NCBI GenBank assembly: GCA_964564785.1
Contig: CAZMCT010000158.1
Location: 1-6,860, forward strand
Direction of reading: 5' to 3'
Origin: CAZMCT01 sp964564785
Lineage (GTDB): Bacteria > Planctomycetota > Phycisphaerae > UBA1845 > Fen-1342
DNA: 6,860 nucleotides
Position 1 is the first letter of the stretch; the number at the start of each line of letters is the position of its first letter. The notes beneath the pieces are model-generated. The model had not been told where the DNA came from. It saw only the letters and a program-made list of their open reading frames with translations, and did no database searches. The translations under genes were made by a program, and so were the position numbers. Shown here piece after piece: positions 1 to 6,685 of the stretch.

Positions 1-51
1 AACCCGGCTACGCCAACGACCGAAAGCCGTCGCGTGATTACGAATAGTCAT

Positions 52-1800
52 TTAGAAGTCGTCCAGACCGCCGTCCTTGGGCGGTGCCGGCTCCGCCGTC
101 GCACCGTGGTCCGGGGTGCTCCGGGCGTTGTGTTGGAACGTGGTGTGGGCTCCGCCGTGCCCGCGCGGTTTGCCGGCGGTATGGCTCCCCGCGCCGCCGG
201 CCAGATGCCCACCGTGCGGTTGAACCTTTTTCTGCCGGGTCGACCTGGCCGGTCCGCCCGGACCGCCGCCGCGCGCGCCGCTCACCATCGCCACCAGCTC
301 CCCGACCATGGACTTGACCGTCTCGGACTGGGAACTGAGCTGCTCGGCGGCGCTGGCGGCCTCTTCGGCACCGGCCGCGTTCTGCTGCGTGACTTTGTCC
401 ATCTGGGACACGGCGGTGTTGATCTGCTCGACGCCCTGGGCCTGTTCCTGGCTGGCCTGGGCGATGCCGTTGATCAAATCCGAGACCTTGGTGGCCTGCG
501 CGACGATCGCACTGAGCGACTTGCCGACCTCACCCGCCACCTGGGTGCCCTGCTGGGCGCGGTGGACGGCGTCCTCGATCAGGCCGGTGGTGTCCTTGGC
601 CGCGGCCGCGCAGCGCTGGGCCAGGTTGCGGACCTCTTCGGCCACGACGGCGAAGCCCTTGCCATGCTCCCCGGCCCGGGCCGCCTCGACCGCCGCGTTC
701 AGCGCCAGCAGGTTCGTCTGGAACGCGATCTCCTCGATCACCTTGATGATCTTGCTGATCTTGTCCGACGACTCGTTGATGCCGGTCATGGCCTCGTTGA
801 GCTGAACCATGCTCTTGTCGCCCTCGCCCGCGGCCCGCCGGGCCTGCCCGGCCAGCTCGTTGGCCTGGGTGGCGTTCTCGGCGTTCGTGCGGGTCATCGC
901 CGCCATTTGCTCGAGGGCGCTGGAGGTCTCTTCCAGCGATGACGCCTGCTCGCTCGCGCCGGCGGCGAGTTGCTGCGAGGCCGACGCGACCTGGGCGGCT
1001 GCGTCGTTCACCTGATCGGCCCCCTCGTTGAGCTGGGTGGCGATGCGGGTCAGGTTGCGGTTGATGCCGCGGGTGATGAGGACTCCGAGGGTCATGGCGG
1101 CCACGACGCCGATGATGGCGGCGGTGAGGGAGACCGTCTCGAAAACGCCGGCCTGTTTCTGGCTGTTCACGACCTCGTTGTTGGCCACATCGCGGTTGAT
1201 CTGCACGATCTTGTCGAGCAACTCGCTGGCCGCCCGCTGCGTCACGGTAACGGGCCCGAACAACTGCTCCTCAGCCGCGGCCAGCGTGCTGGCGGCGTCG
1301 TTCACGACGGCCAGNNNNNNNNNNNNNNNNNNNNNNNNNNNNNNNNNNNNNNNNNNNNNNNNNNNNNNNNNNNNNNNNNNNNNNNNNNNNNNNNNNNNNN
1401 NNNNNNNNNNNNNNGCGCGCCAAGCCTCCCACGCGGGCACGAACTGCTTCCACAACGCCGCCTCTTCGACCGTCTGCGGCAGCGGCTCGTAGATCTTCCA
1501 GGCCGCCTCATATTCCTCGCGGGCCTTGGCCAGGTTCTCGTACTGCCGCTGCCGAATCTCGCGCGGCAGCCCCGGGATGCCCAGGGTGCGCATCGTGCCG
1601 CGGATGTTCTCCGCGTTGTTCTTGATGACCAGCAGACTGTCCACACTGGGCAGCCGCACTACGCCGATCTCGTCGATGGCCTTCGCGCCGCTGTTCACGG
1701 CGTAGTAGCCCACACCGCCCAGAAGGGCCGTGATGACGCTGACCAGCAGGAAAGAGGCCATCAGCTTGCGCCCAATCGTCCATTGGCCGGCCGTGTTCAC
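52..1800 (-). CDS. Methyl-accepting chemotaxis protein (interrupted by assembly gap)
   Basis: Transmembrane chemoreceptor that senses a ligand outside the cytoplasmic membrane and controls the CheA/CheW kinase complex. The start is GTG at 1800, chosen because AAGGAG lies six bases upstream; an ATG at 1854 has no comparable site. Residues about 10-35 form TM1 (KLMASFLLVSVITALLGG). A periplasmic helical sensor follows, with the stretch WKIYEPLPQT and VPAWEAW typical of one four-helix-bundle receptor family. 100 Ns then hide part of the sensor. TM2 is VSLTAAIIGVVAAMTLG, and the signalling hairpin has the conserved tip EIAFQTNLLALNAAVEAARA followed by GKGFAVVAEEVRNLAQ. Little or no HAMP domain separates TM2 from the signalling helices. 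The last 76 residues are a Gly/Pro/His-rich tail ending GLDDF, which lacks the Trp of a classical CheR/CheB-binding pentapeptide. Length is 582 residues if the gap really is 100 bases. No other chemotaxis gene is adjacent. Ligand unknown. Confidence 0.93.
   Translation of the reverse strand: MNTAGQWTIGRKLMASFLLVSVITALLGGVGYYAVNSGAKAIDEIGVVRLPSVDSLLVIKNNAENIRGTMRTLGIPGLPREIRQRQYENLAKAREEYEAAWKIYEPLPQTVEEAALWKQFVPAWEAWRXXXXXXXXXXXXXXXXXXXXXXXXXXXXXXXXXXLAVVNDAASTLAAAEEQLFGPVTVTQRAASELLDKIVQINRDVANNEVVNSQKQAGVFETVSLTAAIIGVVAAMTLGVLITRGINRNLTRIATQLNEGADQVNDAAAQVASASQQLAAGASEQASSLEETSSALEQMAAMTRTNAENATQANELAGQARRAAGEGDKSMVQLNEAMTGINESSDKISKIIKVIEEIAFQTNLLALNAAVEAARAGEHGKGFAVVAEEVRNLAQRCAAAAKDTTGLIEDAVHRAQQGTQVAGEVGKSLSAIVAQATKVSDLINGIAQASQEQAQGVEQINTAVSQMDKVTQQNAAGAEEAASAAEQLSSQSETVKSMVGELVAMVSGARGGGPGGPARSTRQKKVQPHGGHLAGGAGSHTAGKPRGHGGAHTTFQHNARSTPDHGATAEPAPPKDGGLDDF
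1315..1414. other. Assembly gap (100 Ns) inside the chemoreceptor gene
   Basis: A run of exactly 100 Ns, the usual placeholder for a gap of unknown length. The reading frame is the same on both sides if exactly 100 bases are counted, which has about a one in three chance of being accidental. The gap falls in the periplasmic sensor region between residues 128 and 163, so true protein length and the full sensor domain cannot be read. Confidence 0.97.
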
Positions 1801-1806
1801 CTGTGG

Positions 1807-1812
1807 CTCCTT
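1807..1812 (-). promoter_or_regulatory. Shine-Dalgarno site of the chemoreceptor gene
   Basis: AAGGAG on the minus strand, six bases before the GTG at 1800. It fixes the start 18 codons downstream of the first in-frame ATG at 1854, and gives a short N-terminus leading straight into TM1, as expected for this receptor family. Confidence 0.75.
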
Positions 1813-1853
1813 GTGCAAACCGCTAACGCTGGCGTAAACGGAGTTGAATGACA

Positions 1854-1865
1854 CTTTCTAGAAAG
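1854..1865. promoter_or_regulatory. Perfect 12-bp palindrome upstream of the chemoreceptor gene
   Basis: CTTTCTAGAAAG is a perfect palindrome beginning 54 bases before the GTG start. A third GAAAG half-site lies at 1879-1883, 18 bases from the GAAAG at 1861-1865. The palindrome sits just after the candidate -10 at 1872-1877, so it would overlap the transcription start, a usual place for a repressor operator. The regulator is unknown; operator function is inference. Confidence 0.35.
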
Positions 1866-2263
1866 CACGATCTTATATGAAAGCGCGTTTCGCCTGCCCG
1901 GTAACCGCCCAGGCGCCGCGCGACGGTGGGTCTATCGGCCGCGAGGGTGCGTTCGTTGAGTAGTTTTTTCAGGTTCTTGCGCAGCATTCCTGGGTCAAAC
2001 CCTTGACCGCCCGGCCCCTCCAAGCACGGCTTGTGGAGCGCGTCTCATAACCCTTTCACCACGCAACAACTGGCCCGTTTCCAGGGTCTTTCATTGAGTC
2101 GGCGAAGCAGCCGTCCCTCCGGGGCCGGCGCGCGCTCGGAGATCCTCAAGACACGCCGCGCGGCCGTGCACAGGAGGGAGTCGAAACGGCCCATCGCAGC
2201 GCCGTACGGCAGCGTTTGCGAACCGGTCGCGGTGGCGGGGCACCCGTTCCGCGATCCGGTCAA
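1866..2263. other. Non-coding spacer between ackA and the chemoreceptor gene
   Basis: Almost 400 bases without a convincing gene. Two short minus-strand frames exist (1823-2023 with a TTG start, 66 codons; 2045-2263, 72 codons). Neither has a ribosome-binding site at a useful distance or a recognisable domain. An imperfect hairpin (CAAGC, CGT, GCTTG on the minus strand) lies near 2020-2032, without a T-run. No RNA gene was recognised. Confidence 0.5.
1872..1877 (-). promoter_or_regulatory. Candidate -10 element for the chemoreceptor gene
   Basis: Minus-strand TATAAG in a locally AT-rich patch, about 70 bases upstream of the GTG start. The hexamer 17 bases further upstream (CGGGCA) is a poor -35, so this would be a weak or activator-dependent promoter. 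No sigma28 or sigma54 consensus was recognised. Confidence 0.3.
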
Positions 2264-2277
2264 CGTCCCGCCGGACG
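2264..2277 (-). terminator. Short GC hairpin immediately after ackA
   Basis: CGTCC, loop, GGACG: a perfect 5-bp stem with a 4-base loop, starting two bases after the ackA stop codon. No T-run follows on the minus strand, so it is not a canonical intrinsic terminator. It may protect the transcript 3' end or mark a factor-dependent end; chance formation in GC-rich DNA is possible. Confidence 0.25.
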
Positions 2278-2278
2278 A

Positions 2279-3463
2279 CTACCGCGCGCCCGCCAGTCGC
2301 AGCGTGTGCCGCGCAATGATTAGCTCTTCGTTGGTGGGCAGGACCCAGGCCGCGACGGGGCTATCGGTGGTGCTGATGCGCGGCCCGCCGGCCGCGTTCG
2401 CGGCCTCGTCGAGCCGCAGGCCCAGCCACGCGGCCTCGCGGGCGACCCGCGCCCGCACTTCGGCTGCGTTCTCGCCGATCCCCGCCGTAAACACGAGCGC
2501 ATCCAGCCCGCCGAGGGCCGCGGCCAGCGACCCCAGTTCGCGGCCGATCCGATAAATGTACAGGTCGATGGCCAGTCGCGCGCGGGGCTCGTCGCTGGCC
2601 AGCAGCGTGCGCATGTCGCTCGAAATCCCCGAGACGCCCAGCAGGCCCGACTCCTCGTAAATCAGCCGCTCGATCATCCGCGCGTTCAACCCGCGCTGCG
2701 CGATCAGATACAGGATGACGCCGGGATCGAGCACGCCGCAACGCGTGCCCATCGGCAGGCCGTCCACCGCCGTGAAGCCCATCGTGCTGGCGACCGAGCG
2801 CCCGGCGCGCACCGCGCACATGCTCGAGCCGTTGCCCAGGTGCAGAATGACCGTGCGGCCGGCGGCGGCGCGGGCGTCGGTCTGTGGCAGGATCGAGGCG
2901 ATGTACTCGTACGACAGGCCGTGAAAGCCGTAGCGCCGCACCCCGGCCTCGGCCAGTTCCAGCGGCAGCGCGAACAACTGCGCGACCGGCGGACTGCTTC
3001 CGTGGAACGCGGTGTCGAAGCAGGCCACCTGCGGAATGTCCGGGGCGCGCTCCAGCAGCGTGCGGATCGGCGCGAGATTGTGCGGCTGATGCAGCGGAGC
3101 CAGCGGTACCAGCCGCTCGAGCGCTTCGAGGACGTCCCGCTCGACGCGCACCGGGTCCCGGAACTGCACCCCGCCGTGCACGACCCGGTGCCCGACCGCC
3201 GCGAGACGTTGCCCACCCGCCCGCGCGTGCAGAAACGCCAGCAGGCGCTCGATCGCCCCCGCGTGCCCGGGCGGGTCGGCCGCGCTCCAGTCCTGCGCCG
3301 CGACGACCGCGCCGCGCGCATCCTTCGCGACGAAGCGCGGCGCGTCGTTCAGGCGCTCCACAATCCCGCGCACGTCCGCCGACAGCTCGCCGTCGACGCA
3401 CCGGAACACCGAGAACTTCACGCTCGAAGAGCCTGCGTTCAGGACCAGTATGGCATCCGCCAT
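2279..3463 (-). CDS. ackA: Acetate kinase (acetate/propionate kinase family)
   Basis: Cytoplasmic ASKHA-fold kinase interconverting acetate + ATP and acetyl phosphate + ADP. The 394 residues match the usual length of about 400. The ATG at 3463 is preceded by GGGAGG with a five-base spacing. Family motifs appear in order: NAGSSSVKF at 9-17, GHRVVHGG at 91-98, FDTAFH at 149-154, RRYGFHGLSYEYI at 176-188, HLGNGSS at 208-214, GLPMGTRCGVLDPGV at 235-249, FTAGIGEN at 325-332 and PTNEEL at 376-381. By family knowledge the catalytic and binding residues are Arg93, Asp150, His181, Arg241 and Glu380, all present. The usual FHGTSH is FHGLSY here, a variant I associate with a divergent acetate/propionate kinase clade. 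No phosphotransacetylase or phosphoketolase gene is adjacent in the window, so the metabolic partner is unknown; propionate kinase activity cannot be excluded. Confidence 0.93.
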   Translation of the reverse strand: MADAILVLNAGSSSVKFSVFRCVDGELSADVRGIVERLNDAPRFVAKDARGAVVAAQDWSAADPPGHAGAIERLLAFLHARAGGQRLAAVGHRVVHGGVQFRDPVRVERDVLEALERLVPLAPLHQPHNLAPIRTLLERAPDIPQVACFDTAFHGSSPPVAQLFALPLELAEAGVRRYGFHGLSYEYIASILPQTDARAAAGRTVILHLGNGSSMCAVRAGRSVASTMGFTAVDGLPMGTRCGVLDPGVILYLIAQRGLNARMIERLIYEESGLLGVSGISSDMRTLLASDEPRARLAIDLYIYRIGRELGSLAAALGGLDALVFTAGIGENAAEVRARVAREAAWLGLRLDEAANAAGGPRISTTDSPVAAWVLPTNEELIIARHTLRLAGAR

Positions 3464-3468
3464 CCGCG

Positions 3469-3474
3469 CCTCCC
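3469..3474 (-). promoter_or_regulatory. Shine-Dalgarno site of ackA
   Basis: GGGAGG on the minus strand, five bases before the ATG at 3463. It selects this start over an upstream in-frame GTG-type start at 3514, whose extra 17 residues are not part of the family fold. Confidence 0.7.
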
Positions 3475-3722
3475 GCCGGGCGACCAGCCGCTCTCCGCCG
3501 CCCTCGCCGGCCACCGCACGGGGATCATTGCCGAACGCCGGCTGAATCGGGGCGTGAGCTGCTCCGGGAACGTGATCGGCGGCGAAGGAGTCGAGGCGGC
3601 CGCGCGATCACCGGAGCCGTCGCCGGTGTTGTGCGTGACGTGCGGTCGAACATGAAGGCGGTCGGCGTCCCCGCGCGTCCTGAGCCGGCTCGCGCCCAGG
3701 TAACGTGGCAGGTCCCGCTGCG
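3475..3722. other. Non-coding spacer between rho and ackA
   Basis: About 296 bases separate the rho stop from the ackA start. Apart from the ackA ribosome-binding site and the hairpin behind rho, I see no gene and no clear promoter. A 43-codon minus-strand frame beginning at an ATG near 3652 is Arg/Ser-rich and looks like a composition artefact. Confidence 0.5.
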
Positions 3723-3743
3723 CCGCGCGGGTCCGCCGCGCGG
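3723..3743 (-). terminator. GC-rich inverted repeat downstream of rho
   Basis: Two copies of CCGCGCGG, itself self-complementary, separated by five bases give an 8-bp stem with a 5-base loop, 16 bases after the rho stop. No T-run follows on the minus strand. A strong RNA hairpin is likely to form here; calling it a terminator is tentative. Confidence 0.35.
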
Positions 3744-3759
3744 GCCACGCGGCCGGCCG

Positions 3760-5328
<1,569 letters not shown>

Positions 5329-5334
5329 GCTCAA

Positions 5335-5338
5335 CTCC
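5335..5338 (-). promoter_or_regulatory. Shine-Dalgarno site of rho
   Basis: GGAG on the minus strand with a six-base spacing to the ATG at 5328. An in-frame GTG at 5340 adjoins this site and would give only four extra residues, so it is not the likely start. Confidence 0.65.
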
Positions 5339-5362
5339 ACAAACTCGGTGCCGCCGCGATGG

Positions 5363-5376
5363 AGCGGATCTCCGCT
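5363..5376 (-). other. Short hairpin in the coaE-rho intergenic region
   Basis: On the minus strand AGCGGA is followed after two bases by TCCGCT, a perfect inverted repeat realistically folding as a 5-bp stem with a 4-base loop. It lies about 35 bases before the rho start. rho is often autoregulated through its leader in other bacteria, so a role is possible, but the hairpin is short and may be fortuitous. Confidence 0.25.
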
Positions 5377-5412
5377 TCCCGGCCGCGGGCACTCGCGCTG
5401 CTACGCTCTCAA

Positions 5413-6039
5413 TCAGGAGTGCCGCGTACGAATCGCATGAAGAATCTCGGCCACCTGCGATCCGAGCGTCTCCCCCGGCCCGTCGTTCTTTACCACAAAG
5501 TCGGCCCGGGACCGCTTCTCAACCACCGGTAGCTGCCATCGTTCCCGTCGCCGGACGTCTTCGACCGTCCACCCCCGCTCGGCCCGCAACCGCGCCACGC
5601 GGCGCGGCTCACCGGCATCCACAAAAACAACTGCGTCGCACTCGCGATCCAGATTGCTTTCGAGCAGGAGCGGGGAATCGATGACGATGGCCGTGACTGC
5701 TGGATTATTCTGAACCTCGAGTATCATAGCCGCCCGCTGTCGGGCAATCAAGGGGTGGATCAACCCCTCCAGCCGCTTTCGACACGCCGCATCGCCGAAC
5801 GCGATTTCCGCAATCCGCCGCCGGTCCGGGCTTCCATCCGCCGTCACCACCGCGTCCCCCCACCAGCGCTTCAATTCCGCGAGCACGTCCGGCCGCGCGA
5901 GAACCTCACGACCGATCGCATCCGAGTCGATCACCCGCGCCCCCTGCTGCTGCAACTCCCTTGCCACCCAAGTCTTACCGGCGCCAATCCCGCCGCACAG
6001 CCCGATAATCGGTCGACCGCTGCTCACGCGCTGAACCAC
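5413..6039 (-). CDS. coaE: Dephospho-CoA kinase
   Basis: Cytoplasmic P-loop kinase for the last step of coenzyme A synthesis, phosphorylating the ribose 3'-hydroxyl of dephospho-CoA with ATP. The P-loop is GGIGAGKT at residues 16-23. VIDSD at 36-40 carries the expected catalytic Asp. VIDSPLLLES matches the family's D-x-P-L-L-E motif. The C-terminal lid and base region shows RRRERWQLPVVEKRSRADFVVKNDG, typical of CoaE. The 208 residues match the usual length of about 206. The start is uncertain: GTG at 6039 is preferred because AGGCGG ends two bases before it, but GTG at 6027 (204 residues) is possible. The frame stays open to 6360, but that upstream part has no family similarity. rho follows after 84 bases; a coaE-rho pair is, from memory, common in Planctomycetota. 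Confidence 0.92.
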   Translation of the reverse strand: MVQRVSSGRPIIGLCGGIGAGKTWVARELQQQGARVIDSDAIGREVLARPDVLAELKRWWGDAVVTADGSPDRRRIAEIAFGDAACRKRLEGLIHPLIARQRAAMILEVQNNPAVTAIVIDSPLLLESNLDRECDAVVFVDAGEPRRVARLRAERGWTVEDVRRRERWQLPVVEKRSRADFVVKNDGPGETLGSQVAEILHAIRTRHS

Positions 6040-6224
6040 TTCCGCCTGCTGCCCAGAACAGAACTCAGATTGACTCCGTCGCGGTTCCGTAACGCCGCCC
6101 GCAGGCACCCCGCCGGCCCGATTCGCAACCGGCGTTGTGATGGCACATGGCTGGCTCCGCAGATCGCCCCGGGGCGTTGCGCGAGGCGCAGCCGGGCGCT
6201 TCGAAGTAAGTGGATGACCAAAGC

Positions 6225-6254
6225 AGTATCCCACGCCCCCCCGCCCGGGGGCAA
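6225..6254 (-). promoter_or_regulatory. Candidate promoter for coaE-rho
   Basis: On the minus strand TTGCCC (6249-6254) is followed after 18 bases by GATACT (6225-6230). Four of six positions match the sigma70 -10 consensus, and TTG plus C match in the -35. It would give a leader of about 180 bases before the coaE start at 6039. Plausible but not strong. Confidence 0.4.
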
Positions 6255-6261
6255 GGCCCGG

Positions 6262-6280
6262 CGTGCCGCCGTATGGCACG
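6262..6280. repeat. Inverted repeat upstream of the coaE promoter
   Basis: CGTGCC and GGCACG separated by seven bases, a 6-bp perfect stem just upstream of the candidate coaE -35. It could be an operator or the remains of a terminator. No T-run is close by on either strand. Confidence 0.3.
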
Positions 6281-6324
6281 TGTCGGGCGCGGCCAGGCAA
6301 ACTCGTTTGTAAAAAGTACGGTTT

Positions 6325-6346
6325 GTGCCCGCGCCTGCGCGGGTGC
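6325..6346. repeat. GC-rich hairpin between coaE and the CRISPR array
   Basis: CCCGCG (6328-6333) and CGCGGG (6338-6343) flank a CCTG loop. As rightward RNA the stem extends by G-U, U-G and G-C pairs to nine base pairs (6325-6346). On the minus strand a TTTTT run occurs, but about a dozen bases beyond the stem, too far for a standard intrinsic terminator. Confidence 0.4.
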
Positions 6347-6367
6347 CGTGGGTCCGCCAAAACGCGA

Positions 6368-6397
6368 TTGACTTCGTATTTCGGATGTCCGTATACT
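6368..6397 (+). promoter_or_regulatory. Near-consensus sigma70-type promoter facing the CRISPR array
   Basis: TTGACT (6368-6373), an 18-bp spacer and TATACT (6392-6397): five of six matches in both hexamers. The 50 bases from 6361 to 6410 are about 60% A+T in an otherwise very GC-rich window. The predicted transcription start is near 6404, about 50 bases before the degenerate first repeat. Transcription would run rightward through the array, opposite to the four protein genes. It may drive precursor crRNA or a small RNA. Confidence 0.6.
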
Positions 6398-6426
6398 ATT
6401 TACTGCAAAGCACGCGGGGCACGACG

Positions 6427-6438
6427 GGCCTTTCGGCC
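6427..6438. repeat. GGCC hairpin between promoter and array
   Basis: GGCC, loop TTTC, GGCC: a 4-bp stem with a 4-base loop, 15 bases before the degenerate repeat and inside the transcript predicted from the promoter at 6368-6397. Short, and possibly fortuitous. Confidence 0.25.
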
Positions 6439-6452
6439 AGCCGGGGGGACGG

Positions 6453-6488
6453 GCGATGAACGCAGCTCGGGCCGCGGTCGATTACACT
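6453..6488 (+). repeat. Degenerate terminal CRISPR repeat
   Basis: The 36 bases placed exactly one 30-bp spacer before the first full repeat. The last 13 bases are identical to the consensus, and GGGCC just before is kept, but most of the first 16 bases differ. This is the pattern of a decayed end repeat. It retains the TACACT end but loses the TTGCTC seen in the full repeats. Confidence 0.85.
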
Positions 6489-6649
6489 TGGGGGACAAAC
6501 CTCCGGTCTGTCTCTTGCGTTGCGGATTGCTCGCGGGCCAGGGTCGATTACACTGGCGGAACGCCTCGGCCGGGGCGTGGGCCAGTTGCGGATTGCTCGC
6601 GGGCCAGGGTCGATTACACTCGTCGAACCGCAGCGTGACGACTGCTTCC

Positions 6650-6685
6650 GTTGGGGATTGCTCGCGGGCCAGGGTCGATTACACT
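6650..6685 (+). repeat. Variant CRISPR repeat (C to G at position 5)
   Basis: Identical to the other four full repeats except G instead of C at position 5 (6654). It follows the single 29-bp spacer, so this repeat-spacer unit is 65 rather than 66 bp. Confidence 0.85.

Larger units (their letters stand above)
6040..6452. other. Intergenic region between coaE and the CRISPR array
   Basis: About 410 bases with no supportable gene. It holds the candidate leftward coaE promoter, the rightward AT-rich promoter and three short hairpins, listed separately. I searched it by eye on both strands for a sequence complementary to the 5' half of the CRISPR repeat, as a tracrRNA would need, and found none. 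Confidence 0.6.

Noticed and set aside
1054..1075. Repeat-like GTTGCGG...CCGCGGG in the chemoreceptor gene
   Set aside because: It needs gaps to align and encodes conserved receptor residues; chance similarity.
1801..1854. Chemoreceptor start at the ATG at 1854
   Set aside because: There is no good ribosome-binding site there, whereas AAGGAG lies six bases before the GTG at 1800.
1823..2023. Small minus-strand frame of 66 codons with a TTG start
   Set aside because: No ribosome-binding site at a useful distance and no domain; it overlaps the chemoreceptor promoter and start region. A few residues (MLRKNLKKLLNERTL) look helix-like, but that is not enough.
2045..2263. Small minus-strand frame of 72 codons downstream of ackA
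   Set aside because: No recognisable family, no start signal, and composition typical of chance frames in GC-rich DNA.
5810..5818. GCAATCCGC, complementary to nine bases of the CRISPR repeat, as a tracrRNA anti-repeat
   Set aside because: It lies inside the conserved coaE coding sequence and the complementarity does not extend further.
6040..6360. N-terminal extension of coaE from the first ATG at 6360
   Set aside because: The extra 107 residues have no similarity to the family, cover a candidate promoter, and would make the protein about 50% longer than CoaE normally is.
6453..6488. Degenerate repeat as the tracrRNA anti-repeat
   Set aside because: Its spacing of exactly 30 bp from the next repeat fits an array end. 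Read leftward it does not pair with the 5' end of the crRNA repeat, which a tracrRNA must do.
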